Shown in pieces: positions 54,201 through 62,064 of a stretch of 64,000 nt of DNA. A program made the translations under genes and the position numbers. The number at the start of each line of letters is the position of its first letter. Position 1 is the stretch's first letter. The notes under the pieces were generated by a model. It was not told the origin of the DNA, ran no database searches, and saw only the letters and a program-made list of their open reading frames with translations. Location of the stretch: the NCBI GenBank assembly GCA_934202965.1, contig CAKPYN010000002.1:124001-188000 (forward strand). Direction: 5' to 3'. The stretch comes from an uncultured Megasphaera sp. Lineage in GTDB: Bacteria > Bacillota > Negativicutes > Veillonellales > Megasphaeraceae.

Positions 54201-54766
54201 GTTTCCCGTACGATTTTTTCTTCTGTCATGCCGTGATTTTGGACTTCCAAATAAAAATCATCTGTACCAAAAATCCGCACGAGCCGTTCCAGCGTTCGTC
54301 TGGCACCGGCTTCATTATGATTGAGAATATCCTGCTGAATATGGCCTTCAATGCAGGCACTCATGGCAATGAGACCTTCATGATACTGCTCGAGTAAATC
54401 ATAATCCACGCGGGGCTTGTGATAATTGTTTTCGCCGTCCACAAATCCCTTGGACACGATTTTGACCAAATTGTGATAGCCCGTATTATTTTTTGCCAGT
54501 AAAATAAGATGGCACAGCCGTTCCTTTGTTTTTTTCTCAAACCGACTGCCCCGCGTCATATAGACTTCACAACCCAAAATCGGCTTGATGCCTTGGGCTT
54601 TGGCTTCTTTATATAAATGAATGACGCCGTACATATTGCCGTGATCCGTAATCGCCACAGCCGGCATATTCATAGCTTTTGCCTGCTGTACCATATCCGG
54701 AATCCGGCACAATCCGTCAAACAAACTGTACTGCGTATGGACATGTAAATGGACAAATGGACGCAT
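51296..54766 (-). CDS. dnaE: DNA polymerase III alpha subunit (DnaE type)
   Basis: 1156 aa from the ATG at 54766 (AAGGAG eight bases ahead; an in-frame ATG at 54790 is weaker). Family-C replicative polymerase. The N-terminal PHP domain starts HLHVHTQYSLFDG, the catalytic core includes GPGRGSAAGSVVAYLLGITGLDP and PDIDMDF, the helix-hairpin-helix and C-terminal OB domain (VQIGGLITARRQVTTK...LTVEDYAGTVSVVVF) complete the DnaE1-like architecture. The stop codon lies at the very edge of repeat A/C: the shared 14-base sequence GGGAATCTTCCCTA at 51285-51298 includes it. Confidence 0.97.
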   Translation of the reverse strand: MRPFVHLHVHTQYSLFDGLCRIPDMVQQAKAMNMPAVAITDHGNMYGVIHLYKEAKAQGIKPILGCEVYMTRGSRFEKKTKERLCHLILLAKNNTGYHNLVKIVSKGFVDGENNYHKPRVDYDLLEQYHEGLIAMSACIEGHIQQDILNHNEAGARRTLERLVRIFGTDDFYLEVQNHGMTEEKIVRETFKQWANEYGLKLVATNDYHYLQKSDAAAQEVKLCISTGSTLDDPSHFRFVNDEFYMKSGDEMAALFPDMPEALDTTLEIADKCNVEISFTERHLPKFVVPEGETDESYLRKLCEEALPTRYDPITPAVRERLDYELSVINKMGFPSYFLIVWDYVKFARDHQIPVGPGRGSAAGSVVAYLLGITGLDPLKYNLLFERFLNPERVTMPDIDMDFCYENRSRVIDYVTRKYGKDHVALIITFGTLAARAVMRDVSRVLDIPLSEVNRIMKLVPTELGLTIDKALKISSEFRREYEQNATVHHMVDMSRSLEGMVRHSSTHAAGVVISAAPVDDYVPMQYSKEGYLTTQYDKDLVEELGLLKMDFLGLRTLTVIGDTVKLIEKDHGIHLDINHIPLDDPETCKLLTDGDTAGVFQMESEGITNLVKELAPKHFEDMIPLVALYRPGPLGSGMVDDFIKGSHGEKEVTYLHPLLEPILKDTYGVILYQEQVMQIASVMGGFSLGQADLLRRAMGKKKESILKAQRANFLEGTKQNNIPDDIANKVFDLMVYFAGYGFNKSHSAAYAFVAWQTAYLKAHYRPELMAATMTSMLNDISKVSYYIAECRRHGVTVLAPDVNTSQRVFSVEHGSVRVGLSAIKSISEAAIQKIVEDREQHGPFASLEDFCSRVDYHIVNRKNIENLIKGGAMDSFGKKRSQLMAVVEQAMSVGSLKQKDDASGQMGLFDSGDDAPAMALQYPDIDEYPLDVRLAMEKEFAGFYFSGHPLDKYKEKMNALTPIMTFFGEDNQQYDGKRVQIGGLITARRQVTTKRNEQMVILTVEDYAGTVSVVVFPKVFSQCMNACTMDMAVMVKGRTDISDEGVQIIAEHVALLGDTADGPAVSSTAAKPMEPRWYPGSGTKLFIKIPAHLERTNLSDRIAHVLTKYHGDVRVYFHLMGSRKTILTSPTYWVTTDDVLRQELEALLEPGSVVLK

Positions 54767-54818
54767 ACCTTCCGCTCCTTTACGTTTCATTACTTTCTTT
54801 TTATTATAGCACACGATA

Positions 54819-54856
54819 CAAAAAGCGATTTCTCCTCTCAAAGAAATCGCTTTGCT
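54819..54856 (-). terminator. Terminator of the GNAT gene
   Basis: AAAGCGATTTCT - loop - AGAAATCGCTTTTT on the minus strand, between the GNAT gene and dnaE. Confidence 0.85.
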
Positions 54857-54871
54857 TTAAGACGGCTGTAT

Positions 54872-55360
54872 CTACAAATACATCGTCATTGTATACCAGG
54901 TCACACCGCCATGGGTCGATACCGAACGTCCTTGGCAGACATATCCAAACTGCTCATAAAAGGGAATCAATCGCTTTTTGCACGTCAGCGTAATCAACGC
55001 TTTATGCCGCTTTATTGCCAGGGCTATATACGCCTGCATCAGCTGTTTGGCAATGCCCTGATGCTGTTCTTGCGGTACGACATCTAACCCAAATACCATC
55101 ATATTCGCAGCCGTATCATCATGAAGCTGCGTCGATGCATATAAATCATCTGTCAGTACCTGCCGGGCTGTCACACAGCCATTAATAAATCCCACTGGAT
55201 GATTTTCTTTTTCAGCCAGCAAAAAAGAATGCTGAAATGCCGCCAGCCGTTCCTGCAGCTGCTCTCTAGTCGCTGCTTCCGCTTTGGGAAAACAAGCCTG
55301 TTCAATCGCCGTTACGGCATCTAAATCGTCTATACAAGCCGGACGAATCCGAATATCCAT
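54872..55360 (-). CDS. GNAT family N-acetyltransferase
   Basis: 162 aa from the ATG at 55360 (GAAGGAAC ahead); a longer reading through the upstream tRNA is rejected. The GNAT fold starts IRIRPACIDDLDAVTAIEQACFP, with the acetyl-CoA site in LDVVPQEQHQGIAKQLMQAYI (about residues 99-119; Q/RxxGxA variant QHQGIA) and the C-terminal TCKKRLIPFYEQFGYVCQG. The substrate is unknown. It lies just downstream of tRNA-Pro and could be read from its promoter. Confidence 0.9.
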   Translation of the reverse strand: MDIRIRPACIDDLDAVTAIEQACFPKAEAATREQLQERLAAFQHSFLLAEKENHPVGFINGCVTARQVLTDDLYASTQLHDDTAANMMVFGLDVVPQEQHQGIAKQLMQAYIALAIKRHKALITLTCKKRLIPFYEQFGYVCQGRSVSTHGGVTWYTMTMYL

Positions 55361-55436
55361 ACCCGTTCCTTCTTTCTTTTGGTACATATCAAAAAAAGAA
55401 CCCTCATTCACAAAGAATAAGAGTTCTGTCCTGTCA

Positions 55437-55513
55437 TGGTCGGAACGGCGAGATTTGAACTCGCGACCTCTTCCACCCCAAGGAAGCGCGCTACCAAGCT
55501 GCGCCACGTCCCG
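55437..55513 (-). tRNA. tRNA-Pro (anticodon GGG)
   Basis: Acceptor CGGGACG/CGTTCCG (with G-T pair), D-arm GGCGC-AGCTTGGTA-GCGC, anticodon stem CTTCC/GGAAG with loop TTGGGGT, T-arm CGAG-TTCAAAT-CTCG region, encoded CCA. 77 nt. Confidence 0.95.
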
Positions 55514-55524
55514 ATGACCTATAT

Positions 55525-55553
55525 AGGATACCAAAAACACGGATACATGTCAA
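55525..55553 (-). promoter_or_regulatory. tRNA-Pro promoter
   Basis: Minus strand TTGACA (55548-55553), 17-base spacer, TATCCT (55525-55530). Confidence 0.75.
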
Positions 55554-55601
55554 GAGTTTGTAAAACAAACATAAAACTAGTGCAATATTTCTTTCCAGTC
55601 A

Positions 55602-55630
55602 TTGACGATGAATACATTTAATTTTATAAT
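55602..55630 (+). promoter_or_regulatory. Promoter of a candidate small RNA
   Basis: TTGACG (55602-55607), 17-base spacer, TATAAT (55625-55630) on the plus strand, with no ORF downstream. Confidence 0.7.
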
Positions 55631-55636
55631 ATTAAC

Positions 55637-55700
55637 TAACTTGAAAATCATGTTATATGGTTTTGGATGGGACATGTTACGACATGTCCCTTATTTTTTA
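55637..55700 (+). ncRNA. Candidate small RNA (~65 nt)
   Basis: Between the promoter above and an intrinsic terminator GGGACATGT-tacg-ACATGTCCC (55669-55690) followed by TTATTTTTTATT. A first hairpin AAAATCAT-gttat-ATGGTTTT lies at 55644-55664. No start codon with a ribosome site and no gene follows on this strand. Two hairpins and a T-tail are the layout of a short trans-acting RNA. Family unknown. Confidence 0.5.
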
Positions 55701-55717
55701 TTCGCCACACTGCAAAA

Positions 55718-55852
55718 GGACTGTAACAAAATGAGAACGTTTGAGTTGAATCCATTTTGTTATAGTCCTTTTGTCATACCGTTTTATGTGTATCCTTTGC
55801 AGCATTACCGTTCATGATAGACCAAAGCAGTAGGTTACATCCCTTTTTTTCG
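55718..55852 (+). repeat. Dispersed repeat D, copy 3 (internally deleted)
   Basis: GGACTGTAACAAAATG ... CATTTTGTTATAGTCC hairpin, then TTTTGTCATACCGTTTTATG, TGTATCC, TTGCAGCATTACC, and directly CATGATAGACCAAAG and TTACATCCC. The middle CAAAC block of the other copies is missing. Confidence 0.78.
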
Positions 55853-55889
55853 GCATTAAACCGTAAAAAATACTACGTTAAGGATATAA

Positions 55890-56990
55890 CTAACACGTCC
55901 TATCCAGCGTCAACTGCGGATGCTTGGCTATATCTTCAGTTACCTCGTCCCAATGGGGTACGACAGCGACCCGCATGCCGACTTGTTTTTCTACCAGTTC
56001 CAACCCTTTATGAATATGCTGTAACGATACGGCATGGGTTAGCAGATACTCCACATTCAGCTTGCCACTGCGAATCAGTTCAATGGCAAGTGCATTATGC
56101 CGCGGTGCCGAGGAAAACGTACCATAGACCGTAATCTGCCGATAATGCAGGAAATTCGCATCGATCGTTACCTGCGGTTTATCCTTGGGAAGGCCTGCAA
56201 AAAAGCAAATTTTTCCCATTTTACTCGTCATGGCAAGGCCCATTTGCATAGCCGCTTCACTGCCGGCTGTCACAATGACCACATTGGCACCCAAACCGTT
56301 CGTCAAATCCATCACGCGCTGGACCGCATCGTCCTGCTGTGACGAAATATACGCATCATATCCCAAAGAACGCGCTCTATCTAGCCGAGGCAGACTGCGA
56401 TTGATAAGAAATACCTTGCCGGCACCGCGCGAACGCGCCAATTCGGCATGCATAATGCCAATCGGGCCGGCGCCAATGACAGCTACCGTATCGCCCAGCT
56501 GAATCTGCATCGCTTCTTGGCCATTAATGACACAGGCTAAGGGTTCTGCCAAGGTCGCGCTGAGATAATCGACACTGTCCGGAATGGCATTGACATTTCC
56601 CTCCTGAACGGCAATCGCCGGAATGCGTACAAATTCGGCAAACCCGCCATTAAATTGATGGCCCAGCGTCAGCCGATGATAACACAGATGCTGATTACCC
56701 GATAAACAATAGGAACAATGACCACAGCCAATTCCCGGCGCAACGATCACGCGGTCTCCTACGGCATACCGAGTAACACCTGCCCCGACAGCCACGATTT
56801 CACCGGCAAATTCATGGCCCAATATGATAGGCGGTTTGATAACAGCATGCCCATGATGAAAGGTTCGCAAATCACCACCGCAAATAGCACATGCCTTGAC
56901 TTTTACGAGTAATTCTCCATCTTGCACAGAAGGCGTCGGTACCTCTTCGACGACCATTTGACCAATTCCCTTGTATACTGCTGCTATCAT
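55890..56990 (-). CDS. Zinc-dependent alcohol/polyol dehydrogenase (MDR family)
   Basis: 366 aa. Catalytic zinc ligands C37 and H59-E60 (GHEFAGEIV), structural zinc cysteines at 89, 92, 95 and 103 (GCGHCSYCLSGNQHLC), Rossmann motif VAVIGAGPIG around 169. It belongs to the threonine/sorbitol dehydrogenase-like branch of medium-chain dehydrogenases. The substrate is not determinable from sequence. Neighbours (D repeat and a helicase operon) give no pathway. Monocistronic. Confidence 0.92.
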   Translation of the reverse strand: MIAAVYKGIGQMVVEEVPTPSVQDGELLVKVKACAICGGDLRTFHHGHAVIKPPIILGHEFAGEIVAVGAGVTRYAVGDRVIVAPGIGCGHCSYCLSGNQHLCYHRLTLGHQFNGGFAEFVRIPAIAVQEGNVNAIPDSVDYLSATLAEPLACVINGQEAMQIQLGDTVAVIGAGPIGIMHAELARSRGAGKVFLINRSLPRLDRARSLGYDAYISSQQDDAVQRVMDLTNGLGANVVIVTAGSEAAMQMGLAMTSKMGKICFFAGLPKDKPQVTIDANFLHYRQITVYGTFSSAPRHNALAIELIRSGKLNVEYLLTHAVSLQHIHKGLELVEKQVGMRVAVVPHWDEVTEDIAKHPQLTLDRTC

Positions 56991-57113
56991 TTTTCATCGC
57001 TCCTTTTGCTATTTTTCTATCATTATAAGGGAGTATGAAACATTTTTCAAGGTATATATGGACTTTAGCAAGGGTAAGTGGTTAGAGAGGATATTTTTTT
57101 ATTACGCTTTTTC

Positions 57114-59993
57114 TTATGAATTTAAATATGTATATAATGTATCTTCCACCGGTTTGTCTAACAAAAACTGAAAATTAACAATCGGAAGTTGTTCACCTGC
57201 ATCATTTGCAATCGTGGTTTGTACAGGCTTTCCCAACACGGTAACATCTCCTAAATAATAAAAATCTTTACCCTCGGAATCACTCTTTTTGATAAATAAG
57301 AGTTTTCTCACTTGACGATTTTGAATTTGAACTACTTGTGAAGAGGTTATCTTCACACGAGCCCTCGTCATCCAACTAAATTGTTGTGGCGATACAAATC
57401 TATCTTCATATTTCGTATTTGCTGAAATATCCTCCCGTTTATGATACGTAACAAAAATAGGGCACGTGTCATCTACAATCGCATATCCATTCAATGTTCC
57501 TTCTCTGTTCGTTTCATAATGCAGTAACTTAGATACGTCTTTTCGCGAGTATTTAGCATATCGAATAAAGCCTTGTACTACATCATTCTCATGACCTACA
57601 TACATCATTTCAAACCGATAGATAGCATATGCCAACACATCGCTCATATACTGTTGAAACTCTGTATTCCTGCATAATGCCGTAACATAATCTGTACGTA
57701 TATACTGATGATTTTCATATCTAATCAATGGCTGATTACCGTATTTTTCTTGCGCTGTTTTTACAAAAAACTGTAATGTTAATACATTCGCTACACTACG
57801 CATCGTTTCATCGGTTGGTATATATCCATATTTCGTTTGAACTTGTTCGATAATTTCAGCAGTTGTAACGACAGGTTGTTGCAATAGTTTCTGTAATACC
57901 AGTATGTCTTCCATCCGTTTCCCATTGGCAAGTTCTAAACTCGTCATCGTCAAGATGGCTTGGTGTGCTTTCGTAAGGGTCGTGTCATAGGGTTGTACAC
58001 GCTGTACAAATCCATAATAGCTTCTTTTATCCTGTAGGATAAACAAACAGGGATCTTTATCTCCCAATCGTACAAAATCCATCATCATCGGTCGTCTTCC
58101 TAACCGATAAGTCATATTGTAATAGGCTTCTTTTAACTCTTTTAAATCGGCTAATGTTTTTTTGGCATCGATGGCTTTATATATCTGTTCTTTTGCGATG
58201 GTATCAAAGTAGACAGACGTCGCTCCTGGCAAAAAATTAGTATGCATCAACTGACGAACAAAATCTTTATCATACGTTCTATCGCCATATAAGGCAATGG
58301 GAAGTAAGAAATTATTTTCATAATTTCCTATAAAATCCAACACTTCCAAGTATCGTTTATGAGGGTATTTCCGAAGACCTCTACCTAATTGTTGTACAAA
58401 GACAATCGCAGACTGGGTTGGCCTTAACATGATAATCTGATTGACCTGGGGAATATCTATTCCTTCATTAAAAAGATCGCATGTAAAAATATAGTCCAAA
58501 TAGTCTGGACTTGTTTTAGCATCTGCCTCTAGGCGTCGCACTGCATCAGTTCGCTGTTGTTCGGAGGCACTGCCATCTAGGGAAACGGCGCGTTTTCCAT
58601 GACTACAAAATGCGTCAGCTAATGATTTCGCTACGTCAACAGCGTTACAAAACACGAGTCCTTTTACTCTATCTGTATCACTGCCATATACATCGGCATA
58701 ATGTAAAATATGCTGTACCCGCGCTTCACACGTAAGCTGATTAAAAGAGCTTTTATCATCTAATACGGTTCCATTCACCATAATTTCACTAATGCCATGA
58801 TAATGAAACGGTACTAGCATATTTTCTTCTAATGCGTCATGCAACCGAATCTCATAGGCAATGTTATGATCAAATAGCTCGTAAATATCAAAACCATCCG
58901 TTCGTTCCGGTGTAGCCGTCATTCCCAATAAAAAGTTAGGTTTAAAATATTGTAATACCTTTTGATAGGTTGCAGCTCCACCATGATGGACTTCATCCAT
59001 AACAATATAGTCAAACGTATCCGGCGAAAAGGTATGCAAAATTTCATCATTAGCCAGCGTTTGAATCGTTGCAAATATATATTTTTTATGTATGTCCTTG
59101 TCGTGACCTGTAAGTCGTCCCATATCGGTTGGCGAAAATCCTACATTCTGATAGCTTTTCTGTGCACTGCGAAGAATCATTTCTCGATGAACAACAAATA
59201 AAAAGCGTTTTGGTTGATATCGATGTACATCAAAAGCCGATACGTATGTTTTTCCTGTTCCTGTCGCCGAAATTAACAAACCTCGATGTTGTCCCTGTTC
59301 ACGAAGTTTTTGGATTCCCTGTAATGCTTTTTGTTGCATAGCATTGGGCTGTATTTTATGAAACGGAATATATGTCGACGGGTCTCTCTTATGTTGTACA
59401 TGATATATCTGTTCATACGCACTAATCCAGTCTTCCGTAACCGGCTCCGCACTTTGCCATAATGCATCAAATTCTTCTCTTGTTTCTCTGATCAATGCAC
59501 CTTCTTTGGCTGATGTGAAAAAAACATTCCATTCCTGATTATGGGTCAAAGCATTGGCAGTCATATTACTGCTACCAATGACCATCGTATAATCTTCTGG
59601 TTTATCTTCGGTATGATGAAATAAATACCCTTTGGCATGAAACGCTCTTTCTTCGGTCATCATGCGAATTTCTACGTTAGGAAATTTTAATAATTCCCGT
59701 AATGCCATGGGTTCTGTAAAATTCAAATACTGGGATGCTAAAATTTTTCCCTTTACGTTTTTATTTTCAACCAAAGCATCTTTGATACAGGCTATCCCAC
59801 TTTTTGTAATGAAAGCAACAGAAAATAAAAATGTATCGCACTGATACAATTGGGTCAGAATCGTATCCAACACTTTTTTGTGCTTTTCTTTATTATTCGT
59901 CACTATTTTAGGAACATACCGTTTGTCTGCATCTACTGTATAGTCAATGAATCCTTCTCGCAAACACTGTTCTAATACGTTATATCTAGCCAT
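57114..59993 (-). CDS. PLD-nuclease/superfamily 2 helicase with DUF3427
   Basis: 959 aa from the ATG at 59993 (AGGAGTATCT site). Order: an N-terminal phospholipase-D-like domain with one HKD motif (H119-x-K121 then GSSN at 140-143); SF2 helicase core with Walker A ATGTGKT (243-249), DEVH (333-336), TATP (359-362) and motif VI QLGRGLRKY; and a C-terminal DUF3427 domain (KLLHYETNREGTLNGYAI to the end). The combination suggests an ATP-driven DNA-processing nuclease. Eight bases downstream of a NUDIX gene. Base composition looks A/T-richer than its neighbours, consistent with transfer. It could be a defence or repair enzyme; not proven. Confidence 0.88.
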   Translation of the reverse strand: MARYNVLEQCLREGFIDYTVDADKRYVPKIVTNNKEKHKKVLDTILTQLYQCDTFLFSVAFITKSGIACIKDALVENKNVKGKILASQYLNFTEPMALRELLKFPNVEIRMMTEERAFHAKGYLFHHTEDKPEDYTMVIGSSNMTANALTHNQEWNVFFTSAKEGALIRETREEFDALWQSAEPVTEDWISAYEQIYHVQHKRDPSTYIPFHKIQPNAMQQKALQGIQKLREQGQHRGLLISATGTGKTYVSAFDVHRYQPKRFLFVVHREMILRSAQKSYQNVGFSPTDMGRLTGHDKDIHKKYIFATIQTLANDEILHTFSPDTFDYIVMDEVHHGGAATYQKVLQYFKPNFLLGMTATPERTDGFDIYELFDHNIAYEIRLHDALEENMLVPFHYHGISEIMVNGTVLDDKSSFNQLTCEARVQHILHYADVYGSDTDRVKGLVFCNAVDVAKSLADAFCSHGKRAVSLDGSASEQQRTDAVRRLEADAKTSPDYLDYIFTCDLFNEGIDIPQVNQIIMLRPTQSAIVFVQQLGRGLRKYPHKRYLEVLDFIGNYENNFLLPIALYGDRTYDKDFVRQLMHTNFLPGATSVYFDTIAKEQIYKAIDAKKTLADLKELKEAYYNMTYRLGRRPMMMDFVRLGDKDPCLFILQDKRSYYGFVQRVQPYDTTLTKAHQAILTMTSLELANGKRMEDILVLQKLLQQPVVTTAEIIEQVQTKYGYIPTDETMRSVANVLTLQFFVKTAQEKYGNQPLIRYENHQYIRTDYVTALCRNTEFQQYMSDVLAYAIYRFEMMYVGHENDVVQGFIRYAKYSRKDVSKLLHYETNREGTLNGYAIVDDTCPIFVTYHKREDISANTKYEDRFVSPQQFSWMTRARVKITSSQVVQIQNRQVRKLLFIKKSDSEGKDFYYLGDVTVLGKPVQTTIANDAGEQLPIVNFQFLLDKPVEDTLYTYLNS

Positions 59994-60001
59994 AGATACT
60001 C

Positions 60002-60403
60002 CTATTTTTGTGCAAGTTTCTGCATAATGGGTATATCCGCCGCGGCCCAATCCAATTGAGGCATGTCTTGCGGTAAAAGCCATTTGGCATCAACATGCTC
60101 TTTTCGTATAAAATCAGGTTTTGCCAAGTGACACATAAAGGCATACATCGTAATAGAAAAATCAGGATACTCATGGTGTACCGTCATATATAAGTCTTTT
60201 TCGTTTACTTTGATATGTACATTCATTTCTTCACGCAATTCTCGTTCTATGGCTGTATGTTTTGCTTCTCCTGCTTCAATCTTTCCTCCCGGGAATTCAT
60301 ATTTAAAGCTAACATAGTCATACTTACCCCTGCCCCTTTGCATGCAAAGAATTTTTCCATCATATTCTAAAATAGCTGCAACAACTTCTAAGTGTTTTTT
60401 CAT
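60002..60403 (-). CDS. NUDIX hydrolase, MutT-like
   Basis: 133 aa. The NUDIX box runs at residues ~39-62 (GGKIEAGEAKHTAIERELRE + EM), following EVVAAILEYDGKILCMQRGRGKY. Compact MutT-like enzymes remove oxidised or modified (d)NTPs. The substrate is unknown. First gene of the pair with the PLD-helicase (8-base gap), so the two probably act together. Promoter region 60404-60534 is A/T-rich. Confidence 0.9.
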   Translation of the reverse strand: MKKHLEVVAAILEYDGKILCMQRGRGKYDYVSFKYEFPGGKIEAGEAKHTAIERELREEMNVHIKVNEKDLYMTVHHEYPDFSITMYAFMCHLAKPDFIRKEHVDAKWLLPQDMPQLDWAAADIPIMQKLAQK

Positions 60404-60534
60404 TGTTCTATCCTCTTTATCTTCTATCGTATTTTTTACAGGTACTTCGTATGTTCAGAATATGCGTTAAATATACGCAATACTCTGATTACATAACGGA
60501 TTATATTCCCGTTGATTCGTTATTTATCATATAC

Positions 60535-60583
60535 CAAAAAGGAACTTTTAACCATAGAGCAGTCAAAAGTTCCTTTTTTACTC
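60535..60583 (-). terminator. Terminator of the sigma-factor gene
   Basis: AAAAAGGAACTTTT ... AAAAGTTCCTTTTTT hairpin directly after the sigma-factor stop; symmetrical enough to serve both directions. Confidence 0.85.
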
Positions 60584-60586
60584 ATA

Positions 60587-61159
60587 TTAGCTCAATCCTT
60601 TCCTCAGCTGTGCCAAGGCTTGTTTGATGATTTTTCGTACGAGGCTTTCGGAGACGCCGTAGTGATTGGCGATTTTGCGGTAGGTCCAGGTTTTATGGAA
60701 TCGCAGATAGATGTAGGCTCTGTGCCTCGGTGGTAGAATTTGTATCACCGATTCTAGGTCGTGCAGAGTTTCCTGCCAAATGAGGGATGTATCGGGGTGG
60801 ATGATATTGGGGTCTTCGTAGGTAATCGGCAGATCCGTCCAGCCGTCTTTTTCGACGAAATCTTTTTGGACCATCGTCTGATAGCGGTCGTGATGATACG
60901 CTTCTCTAGCAAAGGTGTTGTGAATGCAGGCCTGCATCTCACGGGGAACGCTGGCACTCCTAGATAGGTCAAAGCTGTAAATACATTCCATAGCTGCGCT
61001 GTGCGCCGTCGAGCGGGCTTCTGCCTCGGATTGATAATGATGGCGGTATTTGGCAATTTGCTTGCGAATCAACGGTTCAAACTGCGCGAGTAATTCTTGG
61101 GCAGCCTCCTGACTGCCTCGCTGGGCCTGCCGAACAGTGTGTCGTAATTGCATTGTCAT
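60587..61159 (-). CDS. Small sigma-70 family RNA polymerase sigma factor
   Basis: 190 aa with AGGAGG seven bases before the ATG at 61159. Region-2-like helices (about 10-95: QEAAQELLAQFEPLIRKQI, AMECIYSFDLSRS) and a region-4 HTH at ~137-190 (ILPPRHRAYIYLRFHKTWTY followed by KIANHYGVSESLVRKII). It lacks regions 1 and 3 and resembles YvrI-type/phage-associated small sigma factors of Bacillota. No anti-sigma gene adjoins. It is the promoter-distal minus-strand gene after DUF2922 but is separated by a terminator, so it is expressed on its own. Confidence 0.85.
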   Translation of the reverse strand: MTMQLRHTVRQAQRGSQEAAQELLAQFEPLIRKQIAKYRHHYQSEAEARSTAHSAAMECIYSFDLSRSASVPREMQACIHNTFAREAYHHDRYQTMVQKDFVEKDGWTDLPITYEDPNIIHPDTSLIWQETLHDLESVIQILPPRHRAYIYLRFHKTWTYRKIANHYGVSESLVRKIIKQALAQLRKGLS

Positions 61160-61481
61160 AATCGTACCTCCTGTTATTTGTTAACTACATCATACTAGAT
61201 TTGGACTAAAAAGGGAATAGTACAAACAGTGCTAAAAAATATTTTTATTCTTTTATTTGTATATTTATTCTTTTGTAATTATTTACGTATCATCTGTTTT
61301 ACGGAAATGCGTATGCATATATTCCATACATAACCCATACTATAGCCAGTCTATTTATAAGCCGATGCGTTTTTATCATATGTCAATAAATAGAATGATA
61401 ATGCATGTTATTACTCATGATATGGAGTAAATAAAAGTTACTTTGTCAACTAATCTACCTGTATCGCAACGTGATACTATA
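61160..61481. other. Gene-free interval upstream of the sigma-factor gene
   Basis: A/T-rich, no frame with a ribosome site on either strand. It presumably carries the sigma-factor promoter; a TTGACA lies at 61380-61385 on the minus strand, but no well-spaced -10 is clear. A small YvrJ-like gene was looked for and not found. Confidence 0.5.
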
Positions 61482-61523
61482 AAAAATACCTTGGTCGGAC
61501 ACAACGTGCCTTCCAAGGTATCT
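61482..61523 (-). terminator. Terminator after the DUF2922 gene
   Basis: GATACCTTGGA - loop - CCAAGGTATTTTTT on the minus strand. Confidence 0.85.
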
Positions 61524-61531
61524 GTTACTCC

Positions 61532-61762
61532 TTACGCGTCAATCGATTCGACTTGGCGTGTAACGATTTGGCTGGTTTTGAGTGATTTCAAATCGCCTGT
61601 TTTCGTTGCAAATACGTTTTTGTCTAAAATGACCTGCACAGCGTCATCTACTGTTTTTTTATCCAAATCCTCTTTAGGATCTTGGATGGAGTAGCTGACT
61701 GTCTTATTGCCGGCATCCAAAAACGTAAGCTGCAGCGTTTTGCTTTTGCTGGTAATCATCAC
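61532..61762 (-). CDS. DUF2922 family protein
   Basis: 76 aa (GTG at 61762 or ATG at 61759; AAAGGAG is ahead of both). It matches the DUF2922 outline: LQLTFLDAGNKTVSYSIQDPKEDL, then VDDAVQVILDKNVF and a C-terminal SQIVTRQVESID. The family is small, of unknown function, and typically encoded beside DUF1659 as here. No signal peptide or membrane span. Confidence 0.85.
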   Translation of the reverse strand: MMITSKSKTLQLTFLDAGNKTVSYSIQDPKEDLDKKTVDDAVQVILDKNVFATKTGDLKSLKTSQIVTRQVESIDA

Positions 61763-61798
61763 ATCATTCTCCTTTCGTTAGGATAGCGGGCTGTATAC

Positions 61799-62011
61799 TT
61801 AGCCGCTGATTTTGCTTTCAATGATTTCGTGTACTTCAGCAACCGGGTCTTCCTGCAGCGTGCCGAATGCAGCTGCAACGGCAGAAAGATCGGCCGGTTC
61901 CATGTTGGCTTTTAAATTTGCCAAGCTGACCTGACGTTCTTTGAGGGTTCCGGCATCATCCTGATAGGTCATGATGAGTTTTAATTTACCGGAAATCGCT
62001 TCGCGTGCCAT
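61799..62011 (-). CDS. DUF1659 family protein
   Basis: 70 aa: SGKLKLIMTYQDDAGTLKER, LANLKANMEPADLSAVAAAF and VAEVHEIIESKISG follow the DUF1659 pattern. Small soluble protein of unknown role, 36 bases upstream of DUF2922 and 53 bases downstream of the amidase. GAAAGGAGGAAT precedes the ATG. Confidence 0.86.
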   Translation of the reverse strand: MAREAISGKLKLIMTYQDDAGTLKERQVSLANLKANMEPADLSAVAAAFGTLQEDPVAEVHEIIESKISG

Positions 62012-62064
62012 GTGTCATTCCTCCTTTCTCATGTTGTTTATAAACCTGCGACATGGCCATTGGG

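Noticed and set aside
55361..55540. N-terminal extension of the GNAT protein
   Set aside because: It would translate through tRNA-Pro; the start at 55360 has a ribosome site.
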